This document shows positions 46,674 through 57,975 of a stretch of DNA of 64,000 nt, piece by piece. Position 1 is the stretch's first letter. Every line of letters begins with the position of its first letter. The notes beneath the pieces were generated by a model. It was not told where the DNA came from, did not search any database, and saw only the letters and a list, made by a program, of their open reading frames with translations. This stretch comes from Cryptomeria japonica (Eukaryota > Streptophyta > Pinopsida > Cupressales > Cupressaceae): contig NC_081409.1 of the NCBI RefSeq assembly GCF_030272615.1, positions 27,045,406-27,109,405 on the forward strand. Direction: 5' to 3'. Position numbers and translations under genes: made by a program.

Positions 46674-48116
46674 ATCATCGTATGTGAAATCATCATCATC
46701 AATAAAATCTGAAAAAGACTATAACTGAGATGCATGATCAACCACCCCAGTCGCAATGATAGCTCTAGTCTCCAAGTCTCTAATGAAAAATGACTCAGGC
46801 ATGAACTCCACAATTCTCTTAGTTGCGCCATGTGTGATTTGATAGAAGGAAAGGAGATTGTTTGTCAAATGGGGTACACACAACACATCATTGAAGGAGC
46901 TATCCCGAATGGCAATAGATCATTTCCCAATCACATCCATGTATGTATGATTTCCCATCAAAATCTGCAGCATGGTGCAGGGCTCAAATGTAGAGAACAT
47001 AGACTGCGAAGATGCCATATGATGAGAAACCCCTGAAGCTAGAAGCCATCTCATTGAATCATGACTTGTAGAAGCAAAAAGAGCTTTTCCTTTTCTTGTC
47101 CCAAAAGAGTGAGTCTTCCCACTTGTAGAAGCCATGAATGCTTGCCCTTTCCCTTTTGATTGTGAGGAAGTGAAAGTTGATAAATCATCCTTCTTGTAGA
47201 CATTATCCAAATGAATGTTATGCTTTTTGAGGATATGTGTGATCTCATCAATCTTCTTAGAATGGCAACGACGCTCCTCATGACCAAAATTTTTACAATA
47301 GGCACAAGTAGGTCTCTCCCTCTTTGATGAATTGTCCCTCTTGGAAGAGGATGGATCTCCTTGTTGTGGAGAAGGTGGTGCTTTGTCCTTAGGCTTTGAT
47401 TTCCATTTCTTCTTGTTTGAGTTGTCCTTTCCTTGATTTCCTTTGTTCCCTTGATTTTCCACTAATGCTTGAGACTTAGAAGTCTTAAGAATGCCCATGC
47501 TTATCAACTTAGTTTGTTCCATCATCAACATTTCAGCGAAAGCATTAAATGTAGGCATTGTGTAGCTTGAACCCATTGTCATCCTATGGGTTTGGATACT
47601 AGAAACAAATGCGGCATATTCTTGTGGAAGTTTGCCCATCAAATTGAAGATCAATTGAGTATCCTTCTTATCAATACCACAATCCTTGAGTTGTGCCCTC
47701 AACTCTTTTTCCTTTGTGACATTATCTTGTATAGTATCAAAGTTCTTGGGATCTAACATGGTGAGATCACTATCAATTTGATATCCCCTAATCTCATCAA
47801 CTTGACCATACAAGTCTTGAAACTTTTGCCAAGCATCCTTGATTTGAGTACATTTCTCAATATGAAAAATGAGATCCTTTGATGCATACTTTCTTAAGGT
47901 GCCAACTGCCATGATATTTCTAGTGAGCCAGTCCAAGTAACCAACAGGATCAACAAGAGCAACAATAGTTCCATCAATATAATGAGTTAGTCCTTTTTCC
48001 GTAAGTTTACTCCATGCATCAATTTTCCAAGTAGTATAATTATGAGGAGTTAAGAGAGGAAACTTAGAAGAAACCATAGCAACAAAAAAGAAGGAACACG
48101 AGCACAAAAAGCACAA
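46674..48116 (-). pseudogene. Element B gag and protease region
   Basis: An uninterrupted 398-aa ORF (48116 to 46920, stop near 46917), then about 80 more codons to 46674. The start MCFLCSCSFFFVAMVSS may really begin at the later methionine (MVSSKFPLLTPHNYTTWKID), the usual copia gag start. Gag core: Y-A-S-K-D-L-I-F-H-I-E-K, IKDAWQKFQDLYG, LPQEYAAFVSSI. Zinc knuckle: CAYCKNFGHEERRC near 47267-47311. Protease: W-L-L-A-S-G-V-S-H-H-M, where the catalytic aspartate is alanine, so the protease is dead in this copy. FNDVLCVPHLTNNLLSFYQI is the usual motif after copia protease. Pol is absent downstream. Confidence 0.88.
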
Positions 48117-48595
48117 GAGTCACCCCCCAAATTCAATTAATGAAAGTACCCCCCCCCCACAAAAAAAATAAAAAATAAAAAAAATGATGATTTTGACACT
48201 TTATATGTAGTGCGTGTACAATAGACCACTTGCAAACAATGGCAAGGTGGTCTTCTAATTTTGTTTTACAACTACCCCAATAGGCTAAGAACTACAATGC
48301 AAAAGACCAACAAGATAGATCTATGCAATACAAGTGCCAAATTGGCCAAAAAAGACCATATGTTGAAAGTACAATTTCTACCCAAAATTGCTACAAAATG
48401 ATAGCATATTATGAGAGTAGACAAAAAATTATGCACTTTCAAAAAACCCAGCACCTGAAAAGGAGTTCGTATGAGCCCAAACAGAGTCCTGGAAGTTGTA
48501 GAAATGAGGATTGGACATGTACAGTCACCAAAAACTGGGATTTCTGAAAAATATGTCCATGAGAAAGTACACAAAATTCTAGCCCATTTAAAAAA
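48117..48595 (-). other. Element B 5' leader (part 1), no gene seen
   Basis: Non-coding leader between gag and the LINE insertion. It includes a C-rich run at 48151-48161 and A-rich runs at 48163-48184. Confidence 0.6.
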
Positions 48596-48599
48596 AAAT

Positions 48600-50690
48600 T
48601 GCACCAAGAAAAGAGCTAACAACCGAATTAGCCATATTCAGGATGACTTCGGTGTGTGGCAAGATGAGGCAGAGGTTATTGAAGACATAGCAGTGAATCA
48701 TTTCAAAGCTCTGCTAGGGGATTGCCTCACCAATACCTTTCAACTTTCTTCCTCCATGCTGGATGTCATCAACATAGTGGTTACAGTGGAAGATAATGAA
48801 TAGTTGATGCAGCCCTTCTCAATGTAGGAGATTAAAAAGGCCACATTTGGTAATCCTCCTTTCAAAGCGTTTGGGCTAGACGGTGTCACAACAAAATTTT
48901 TCCAAAAATGCTGGGGATTCATGGGTGAAGATATCTTTAAGGTGGCAGAAGAATTCAAAAGGAAATGGAAGTTTGTTAGAGAAATGGACAACAAAGTTAT
49001 TGTCTTGATCCCCAAAAAGCACGAATGTTCGACCATGATGGACTACCGACTGATCTCTTTGTGCAACTCCTTGTACAAAATTGTGTCAAAGGCTATGGTA
49101 AATAGATTGAAACCTCTGCTCAATAAAATCAGCTCCGCTGAACAACATGGATTTGTTCCCGGGAGAGAAATTGTGGACAACATCATCATGGCGGGGGAGA
49201 CCATCCATTCTATGCATTCATATAAGAAACAAGGTATGATTGTTAAATTAGATGTCAACAAGGCATATGACAGAGTTTGGTGGTCCTTTTTGCTTGATGT
49301 TCTCCTTTGTTTTGGCTTCGATAAAGGATGGGTGAAATGCATTGAGCATTGTGTGTCTTTAGTCAATTTCTCTATTCTTGTAAATGGCTCGGTGTGTGGC
49401 TTCTTCCAGGCTACTAATGGGTTAAGACAAGGTGATCCCCTGTCTCCCTTTTTATTTGTTTTATTGGCAGAAGTATTGGGGAGAAACATCAAAAACAAGG
49501 TTAGTCTGGGCCTCTGGAGAGGGATCTCTATTCATGAAAATATGGAGCCTATCTCGCACTCACAATTTGTAGATGACACCATTCTCTTTGAGGAAGCTAT
49601 GGAAAGGGAGGCAAAAACTATCAAGAAGGTGCTTGATTGCTATGAGACAAATTGCAGCCAATGTATGAACAAAAACAAGTCAATGGTGTTTTTCTTAAAC
49701 ACCAGCAGAAGGCTCCATTCTAAAATTTCAGAAATCTTGGAGTTTGAGCCGGGTGAATTCCCCATAACTTATCTTGGCGTCCCACTCTTTGTTGGAAGAG
49801 TCAACTACAAACTATGGGAAGAGGTTATCAATAAATGTCACCACAAAGCGGCTTCCTATAAAAATAGATGGCTTTCACATGCCAGGAGAATTCAAATGAT
49901 TAAGGTAGTGTTATCGGCCATACCCACTTACTACATGTCATGCTACAGGTTATCTGGTAGAGCTTCCTCGCACTTGACGAATTGCTTAAGAAATTATTGT
50001 GGGAAGGATTGAAGGAAGAAAGAAGGATTCCTTTGATAAATTGGGACACTGCTTGTATGATCAAGGAAGGAGGGGTAGGTTTAAGAAAGATGAATTTGCA
50101 AAATTTGTTTTTAGGCGCTAACTGGTTATTATCAAAGGCCCCACTCCTCTGGTCGGCGCCACACTGCATTGACCGGTACACCGTAGGTTGCCAATGCAGG
50201 GTGGCCCTGTAGCCCTAAGCTGATAAATTCCCCAAGAAATTTTGGTGTAGAATTTTAGTGGCAAAATATCTAGATTCAAATTCCCCTGACAGAATCTTGA
50301 TGGTAGCCACTTCTGTTCGAGGTTCACCGATTTGGAGATTCATTTGGGAAAGTCGCAAGCTAGTCACATAGCACCTAACCTATAAGATTGGCAATGTCAA
50401 AAGAGTGAGGTTTTGGCACGACTCATGGAATGGGGATGAGCCACTAGCAGAAATATTTGAAGACAAAGACTGGGTCAACCAGATTGAAGCAACTGTAGGC
50501 CCATGGGTGGCAGATTACTTTCAAACACTACCCAACTCGTCCTCTACTTTGGAATGGAAGAGTGTGGGTGATTGGCATCAAGTTAATCATAGACAACTCT
50601 CAGAAGTTCTCTAGAGAAAAAGGTGTTCCCCATAGACGAGGAAGACAGTGTCAATCTTGGCTATGAGCTTCAGAGGAAGAGAGAGGAATA
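48600..50690 (+). pseudogene. LINE ORF2: reverse transcriptase
   Basis: The RT is largely open from 48921 to 50012 (363 aa). Visible motifs: NKVIVLIPKKHECSTMMDYR and LISLCNSLYKIVSKAMVNRL (blocks 1-2); QHGFVPGREIVDNIIMAGE; V-K-L-D-V-N-K-A-Y-D-R-V-W-W; GLRQGDPLSPFLFVLLAE; and the catalytic FVDD at 49566-49577 (FADD in most plant L1). ITYLGVPLF and HARRIQMIKVVLSAIPTYYM follow. A frameshift near 49985 leads into the domain after RT. At about 50150-50215 an odd GC-rich stretch of roughly 65 bp disrupts the frame. The 69-aa ORF 50405-50614 (RFWHDSWNGDEPLAEIF) precedes the zf-RVT domain. Confidence 0.88.
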
Positions 50691-52324
50691 GTAATTGGCC
50701 CTCAATATTGTGTTGGGGTAAGTAGCCGCTATCAAAAGTGATGCAGGAGCATCCAAGAGTCCACTTGAGACCAAGGAGATTATAAACATGAACAAAGACC
50801 CCAAAGCATCCTTGAAAGTGAATTGGAATGTTTTGAAGCCAATAATGCCTCTATGTAATGCTCAGTTTGATTTAAATGTAATAAGTCCTGATAAGGGACC
50901 TAAGACAAAATATGGTGTCAAGTAGGCCAATAGTGTTTCAAGGGTCTAGAATGGTTAGTAGGGTCTTTGGTAGGGTTATTTAGGTATATGAAATAAAATT
51001 CCATTGATTTGGAATGATTTTAGCAAATAGAATGTATTAAATAAAGTTGGAAAATTCAAATCTTTGTATTCCAACGTTTAGTAGCATTTTGGAGGGAAAC
51101 TGAGTTTTTAAGTCTTAATGAATTTGTAAACCCCTCCAACCACCTTGGGTTGGTTGGGGAAGTTGTATTCATCATTTATGATGGAAAAAAGAGAGAAAAT
51201 TACAGATGGTACAGACTGGAGGTGCTGTTGTACTGACTGAGACAGTTTTAATGCAAAAAACTTGATTTTCCTTGCAAAACTTGCATTCCTTTGATGATCT
51301 TTGAGTTCTAATCATTGAGGAAGGTTGATAGGCATTTAATGTGCATGATCTGAAGCATTTTATATCATTTTTAATCTGATCTAAGGATTTATATTGACTG
51401 TCCTGTTTTAAAAGTCTGATTTTCCTTGTTTTCTCAAGTATGAATATGTAATCCATCCCCTTTATGTGCTTAATGTGACTTGGGGATGGAAACTAATGTT
51501 GTATCATATCAAACTAACATGAAAGTGCAGGATTGAAGTGGTTTTGTAGAGTGATCACTCACAAATGGTGAATTTGTTGGTTGATTGGAGCATGGGGATG
51601 GTGGCTAGAGTGTAGCAGCCACTAAAGTAGCCATTGGAGGGCTATCTTTTATGATTGGAATCAGTAGAGAGCACCAATTTAATGGTGAAACAACCTTCAT
51701 TTGATCAGAGAAGTGATTGGAGGCATGATTTTGAGCAAGCCCTAGTTTAGAGGGTGATTTAAGGAGGGTTTTAGAGTTTGGACACTTATAAGTTGAATCA
51801 AGCCATAAAACCTAGAAAATCCTTTGTTTGGGAACCTGATTGAATACTGTACAAAGTTTTGTAACCTGGTGTTAAGTTTTGTTGGTACTTCCTTTGTAAA
51901 GTGGGTGGTTTTTAAGGCTAAAAAGGGGCACATTTGAGGACAGCAAAGGGTCCGTCCAAAACAACCTATATTGGTTTTCTGATATGTTGTGTAACATCCA
52001 AATGGGTGTCTAAATATGTAATTTGTTTGGGCAAGTTTTTTGGAAAAGTTTTGAGTTAAAGGGAAATTACCCGATTTGAAGGGCAAGATGCTTGGTTGAA
52101 TAAATGTATTGAGTTTGTGTTGAAGCTAGAGAAGCTTAGGGGTTTAGAAAGCCTTTGAATAATGTTTGTTGAGGTCCTTTGAAGTATGTGGAGGTAGGAG
52201 ACACACCTAGTTTAGGTGGTGTTAGGTTTTGAGCCTATTGAGGCATTGAGTGCATTTGAGACACCTGAGGAGTGTAAGGGGTTTGGGTCCAAAATACACC
52301 TTTTATTTGCAAATTTGTATTAGA
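50691..52324. other. Foreign insert in LINE ORF2, origin unknown
   Basis: LINE coding similarity stops after E-E-D-S-V-N-L-G-Y-E-L-Q near 50685 and resumes at 52330. The inserted 1.6 kb starts with a short readable stretch (near 50740-50930: SPLETKEIINMNKDPKASLK in one frame) and is otherwise AT-rich with chance ORFs. I found no terminal repeats, target duplication or poly-A. Confidence 0.5.
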
Positions 52325-52329
52325 TTCTC

Positions 52330-53290
52330 TTGTCTCTGCATCAAAAAGTAGGGGCTTTCCTTTGGATTTCTATTCATGGCAGGATTCTCACTGAAAGCAG
52401 ATTGAAAATGATCAGGATTTTGGGGCCAAATTGGTGTATCATGTGCAAGCACGAGGAGGAATCGACTGATCACCTTCTCTATTGGTGCCCATATGCCAGT
52501 AAATGTTGGGATTGGCTTCTAGATATGTTGCAATGTTTCATTGCCAAAAATCAAACTTTAAAGGATTTTCTCTTATCCTGGTCGATTAAAGGTAGACATT
52601 CTAAATGGGGATTACTTTGGATTGTTTGTCCTTCTCTATTAGTTTGGCATGTTTGGAAGGAACACAACAAAAGGATTTTCAAGGAAGAAGCAATGGAGGT
52701 TCATTTCCTTAAGGCCAAGATAAAAAGTGCAGAGAAAGTTGTCAACGACAGAATTCAAGGGGTGAATTACAAATTTCTATCGAAGTGGGACTTCGAAATG
52801 GAGAAATATTGGACCTTAAAGTAGAGTTGTGATCATAGATTAAATGATAGAAAAACAAAAAGAAAAAATGCTCTGTGGCAGGCCCCGCCGTCAGGATGGA
52901 TGAAATTAAATTTCGATGGTGCAAGTAGAGGTAATCTGGGTTAGAGTGGTGTGGGAACTATCACCAGAAATGAAGTTGGTGAGGTGGTGCATGCCATATC
53001 GGGTTCGGTTGGAGTAGCTACCAACAATGTGGCAGAGATTTCCGCGCTGGAGGTAGGGCTTTAGTGGTGTGTTAATAATAGGGTTGTCAAACTCATAATT
53101 GAAGAAGATTCTTAGGTCATCCTCAATGGTGTGACCAAATCCGTATTCCAGAACTAGCGGTTGGAGTGCTGGATCCTGAGGATTAATATGCTTTTGAACT
53201 TACTAGGTGATTATCACATTCAACACATGTTTCGGGAAGAACAAATCAGCAGACTATTTGGTGAATATGGGGATTGAGGAGGATTCTACT
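52330..53290 (+). pseudogene. LINE ORF2 3' part: zf-RVT and RNase H
   Basis: The ORF 52330-52824 (164 aa) matches the zf-RVT domain of plant LINEs: KVGAFLWISIHGRILTESRL, C-I-M-C-K-H-E-E-E-S-T-D-H-L-L, YWCPYASKCWDWL. From 52875 a RNase H-like domain reads WMKLNFDGASRGNLG, then ATNNVAEISALEVGL and LIIEEDS, through several stops. This order (RT, zf-RVT, RNase H) is typical of plant L1 elements with a C-terminal RNase H. Confidence 0.82.
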
Positions 53291-54267
53291 AGAGAATTTG
53301 GCAGGGACGATATGATGTCGATTGGACTAAAGGAGATCATATCCCTTGACATGGTTTCAATCCCAAGGTCTAGAATTAGATAGTTTAGTAGCTTTTGACG
53401 GTGATGGCAGAGGGTGATTGGATCCCAAATTGGAGACTAGTCGATTATGAGGAGGACTTGTGGTATGTTTGGTATGCTTTTCAAACAAGGAAGTACGTCT
53501 GGGAACAAGTTGATTGATAGTCAGATTGTCCCAAGCTTTCTAGCTGTGGGTGTCGTTGATGGTCGAGTATAGGAGTATTATATTTATGGACCCAAACTTG
53601 GCCTCATTTTTAGCATAAGGGATGATGACAGAGCATCTAGGTATCATTTGCAAGTGTAGTAAGGTGACTGTTTTGGAGGAAACACCTAAGGAGAAGGTTG
53701 AGCACCTCTTCAAAAAGGTGAATGAGCATGAGAAAGAAACCATGGTCGATATTGCTGGACCCGACTACTGGTCTAGGGGACATGTGCACGACGGAAAGCT
53801 GATGGAAAATTTGTTCCATCCTATGATTCAGGTGCTGGGCAATGCTTTGTTTGGCGAATGAAATAGTACGTAGGATGGTGGAGGAGGGGATTTATATAGA
53901 GGTGAGAAAGCTATGGATAGGATTGTCTCCAATCCTGAAGACGGGTGTATGCTAGGATACTTCTATCTGTAGGCATAAGGGAAAAATAAGAAGATGCAGA
54001 AGGCTTGGTCCATCTGCAAGGCAGGCATCGTGAAGGAATACAACATGGATAGGTTTGTAGCCTTCCTTCAGGAAAATGTTGATCTCTTTCCAGAAGGAGT
54101 AGGAAATAGGCTTGTGGTCATAGGTAATGGGATCAAGTATCTGTATAACCGATCCCCTTGGGATGTTGTATAAGGAGTGGCATCTACTTCACCCTTTGTA
54201 AGTTTTCTCTTGGAAATATAATGGGTACTACCCCCTAGGCAGAACTTGCTTAGAAAAAAAATAAAAA
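53291..54267 (+). other. LINE 3' region
   Basis: The 79-aa ORF 53622-53861 and decayed frames to 54190 are not recognised. The segment ends in an A-rich tail, so it is probably the LINE 3' end, possibly with extra sequence acquired from the host. Confidence 0.5.
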
Positions 54268-55372
54268 AATGAGCAAGATATGGCTATTTGAAGTTGAACT
54301 GCAAAATCAAAAAGCTCAACGGAGGGGGCCTGCCAACTTTTCAAAAAAAATGATGATGTCAGCGATTCACGAGATTAAATTTGACGACCGTATGATCGTC
54401 GCGAAAACTTCACCTCCTTACTGACTGGGCGTCTGTAGTGTACGAACTTCTAACGTGATGCAATGAAAAAATGCCCAAGTGTCGTACAATGATGACATGG
54501 TATGTACGGTCCTCGTCTGCGTGTCGTACAGATCTGCTGATGTGTCAAATGATGTGGGCGCCAATTGGGTGCTGATGTGGCATGCTGGTTTGGAGGCCAA
54601 CTAGGCTACAGACTGTGTAGGTTGGTGTCGTGGCACTGACTGTGCGCCAAATGGCAACTAGGTCCACGTGGAAGCATGGAGGGCGACTGGGAAGGCGAGG
54701 CCTGACGGGAGAACACGAAGGCCTGGCGGGAAGGGAGAACATGATCGAGAAGGGAGAAGATGATCGGGAAGGGAGAACACGGTGGATGACACTGCGGAAG
54801 TCGGGCTGGCGTGGGTCGGGATTCCGACTGTCAGGGCCAGTGACGGGAGGCGGGGTAGTGGCTCATGTCGGCTTCCTTGGGCGACGATGAAGATAGGCGT
54901 TCTAGAGGAGTGACAGGTGGTCGTCAGTGAAGAGATCTCGATGGAACACGACAAACAGCAGGGTACAGACGGTGGCTCGTGCAGCGAGGAGTTCACGGGG
55001 CTCGACAGGTGGTACGGTGAGGGCGACAGACCCGCAAAAACCCTGCAGTTGGTATGGGGGCCATGAGGGGGGGGTGTCTGCGGACCCCCAATATATATAT
55101 ATATATATATATACAATTCTTTTTAATTTTTAATTTTTAATTTCGAAAATCTGTACCGGACCGCCCAAATTGGACAAATGTTTTCTCCAAGCCCGAAATT
55201 TGACTTTCACCAAAATAGGCCGAATTTATACTCAAAATTCATGGAAACCACCACCTGGACGCAATGGCAAGGTCAAATCTGGTCTAGGACGCCTCCAAAA
55301 GATGCTGCTCCTCAGATTTGCCTCTTGACGTTGCAATAATGCCTCTCAAGGACGAATCAATGACTCTCTAAT
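54268..55372 (-). other. Element B 5' leader (part 2), locally GC-rich
   Basis: No ORF family recognised. 54380-55080 is clearly richer in G+C and CpG than the rest of the window. 54690-54790 holds short imperfect repeats around GGGAAGGGAGAACA. A (TA)n microsatellite lies at about 55091-55113. Confidence 0.55.
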
Positions 55373-55385
55373 GACTCTAATACCA
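55373..55385 (-). promoter_or_regulatory. Primer-binding site of element B
   Basis: The minus strand reads TGGTATTAGAGTC directly after the 5' LTR, one or two changes from the initiator tRNA-Met complement TGGTATCAGAGC. This fixes the orientation of element B. Confidence 0.85.
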
Positions 55386-55865
55386 TGTGGGATTTTTTCA
55401 AGACCAAGAGCTCAATGAAATGTACAAATAGAGAGACGAAATATAGGACAAGAATAAATTGTATTCTCATCAATAGATAAATGATCAATAGTTGTTCAAT
55501 ACAATGTAGATGAGCCTGCATATATAGGCAAGACAATATGGATATGTGAGCACACAAACATGACATGCGGCTCTATAAGAAACAAAAGTAGGTAGGAAAT
55601 AGGTGGGGTAGGTAGGAGAAATAGTAAAATATTCCACATGAGGTGGATCACCCATCGAAGGTGGAATTTCACTCCACGATAAGTGGATATGATAAAGTAG
55701 TAACAAAATCAACACGAAAAAAGGTGGAAATTCTCCTACACACACCATCCCAATGTGACACAAACACCCAAGTGTCTCATACCCAAACTACTATGAAATG
55801 CATTTCCTAAGTAAACTTAAGTAAGGTGTAATAATATCCATGATGAATAATTATTTACACCAACA
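55386..55865 (-). mobile_element. 5' LTR of element B (480 bp)
   Basis: Minus-strand TGTTGGTGTAAATAATTATT to AAAATCCCACA. Near-identical to 28045-28524. A TATA-like ATATATAG lies near 55518-55527. Flanked by the AATTC duplication at 55866-55870 and by the PBS. Confidence 0.95.
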
Positions 55866-56500
55866 AATTCAAATGCAGTTAGTTTACCAATGATCGAGTC
55901 AAGAGTTACCTTTGTTTTATCAATAGACTTGAGTTCCTGAATGACTGCAACTCGGATAACGTAGACCGGTAGAAGGGTTCTTAACACCTTTCTAACCACT
56001 ATGGTATCCTCCACTTTACCACCAACACTTTTGATCTCACTAAATATCTCGTTGATCATCTGACCATACTATTGAATATTCTCACCTTCAGCCATCCACA
56101 TGTCATCAAATTTACCTCTCAGACTCTCCTCTTTGGCAATCCTCACATGCTCATCACCGCTATAGATATCTTCAAGTTTCTTCCACACATCATAAGCAAT
56201 CTCCAAACCATGGACATCAACATACTCTTAATTGGACAAGGAACTGATAATGGCCTCCAATGCTTGATTATTCTCTTGTTGCTCGTTCTTTTGATCATTA
56301 GACAAAATCCCACTAGGAAAGTTATATTTGGTCACAACATGTTCCCAATATTGACTTCCTAAGCTTTTGATATAGATCTTCATCCTATCACTCTAGATTC
56401 TGTAATTTTCCCTATTGAACTTCAGACCTTCTTTCTTCATCATGTTCTTCTAGATCTTTACCTCAAGCTATTAGGCTTAGACACTAGAGGGCCTGAAATT
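55866..56500 (-). pseudogene. Copia element A gag N-terminal half (split)
   Basis: The minus strand reads EIAYDVWKKLEDIYSGDEHV, RGKFDDMWMAEGENIQ, a stop, then QMINEIFSEIKSVGGKV and V-L-R-T-L-L-P-V-Y...LDSIIGKLTAFE, the UBN2-type copia gag core. It breaks at T-A-F-E, exactly where element B begins; the continuation L-N-S-F-D is found at 28044 on the other side of element B. Confidence 0.9.
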
Positions 56501-56504
56501 CTTT

Positions 56505-56513
56505 GATACCAAT
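56505..56513 (-). promoter_or_regulatory. Primer-binding site of element A
   Basis: The minus strand reads ATTGGTATCAAAGAA right after the 5' LTR end CATCATATCATCA, a slightly decayed initiator tRNA-Met PBS. Confidence 0.8.
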
Positions 56514-57975
56514 TGATGATATGATGAATCAATAAGGATCTAGACAACTACTGAGAGGGGGTGGGGTGAATCAATAGATTGAAAACAAACTAAACTTTCA
56601 CCAAACTCAAAACCCAACTCATAAATCAATCACTGAACTAACAAGTTCAACATTGTACTATAAAATACAACTGCACTGCCAAGTTTATCGGTTGACTAAG
56701 ATACCAATATAACAGTGTAATAGATTTGAAACTCTTAAATCATTTAACCAAAACATCAAACTACTTTACTAAAATTAGTAAAAGCAAATTTCAGATCACT
56801 TCCGGTCATCTTAACACATCTAAGTGACTTTACCAGTTTAAACCAATTAACCATATCAAAACATAACCACAAAAACCATTCACCACTTGAGACAGTGTTT
56901 TTTGACGTGGAAACCCAAATGGGAAAAACCATGGTGGTGATGAATACCCACAAGTATTCTGAACTCTTTTGAAGTTCGCCTTGTTAGGAGCCAAGCCTTG
57001 TTAGAAGCTTTACAAAAATACCCTATTAGGAACAAATCTGGTTAAGGACCACCTGGTTAAGGGATTGACTACAATACCTTGTTAAAGGCAATACCCTGTT
57101 AGGAGTAACCTCGATAAAGGATCTGAAATCCAAGCTAATGGATCAACTGGTTATCGGATTTAGGAAACACCAAGCTTGTTAAAGCTTACCTGGTTAAGGG
57201 ATTTAACTGTTGTAATTGTTAGAGAACAATAGGGTTTTTGCTGATCTGGTAATAGCACTACTCTGCTTGATCAGATCCTTTTCATGCTCCTATCTACCTT
57301 CAAACATCCTGCATACACTCCTTCTGATTCGACAATCAATCACACTGACACTTAACCAAAATTTCCAACACTTCTACAAAACAACTCATCAAACTTATAA
57401 GCAAAACAATAGGTCTGTAATACATCACAAAACCTAAGATCTCATAGAGATTACAAACAAATCGGTTCAGACATGACCATTGGATTGCATAGCAATCATC
57501 TGCATATTGTACAAGACAACCTCAACTGCTCCTTGATCACCGCACATAGGATCCTGTAACTCATCACGCGGTTTCCACTTCATGCTATGCGCTCGCTCAT
57601 TCCCAAGATAAAACAATTATTTCTACATGCCAAAACCACTTAAAAATCATCACGTGCAACATGCATACGTGACATAATCATCTCTGATCACCATTCAATT
57701 ATAGATCAACACAACCGATTCATGAAGCTCCATCGGTCAGGGTTCGACATATCAACAAGTAGGGTTACCAGTTGATCTCACTGCTTCAGTAGTAATATCG
57801 GTTTCCTACTTGTTCAACTATCGGTTGCATTACTGTATCACTACCGATTGTAATACAACTTCATTATCGGTTACAATTGACATCAATGACAATGCTTAAA
57901 CTTCATTACCGGTTACAATTGACTTCAATGACAATACTTAAACTTCATTAATGCAATCTTCTTACAATGCCAACA
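56514..57975 (-). mobile_element. 5' LTR of copia element A
   Basis: 1462 bp, TGTTGGCATTGTAAGAAG to ATATCATCA on the minus strand. The region 56806-57975 matches the 3' LTR at 23055-24182. It contains the GTGGAAACCC...GGGAAAAACC block at 56907-56931 and a series of CTGGTTAAGGG-type motifs at 57045-57205. Confidence 0.9.

Larger units (their letters stand above)
48600..54267 (+). mobile_element. L1-type LINE, 5'-truncated, with foreign insert
   Basis: Plus-strand ORF2 remnants (RT, zf-RVT, RNase H) followed by an A-rich end, GCTTAGAAAAAAAATAAAAA at about 54245-54267. The ORF1 and endonuclease parts are missing, so it is 5'-truncated near 48600. A foreign segment of about 1.6 kb interrupts it at 50.69-52.32 kb. 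Target duplications were not found. Confidence 0.82.
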
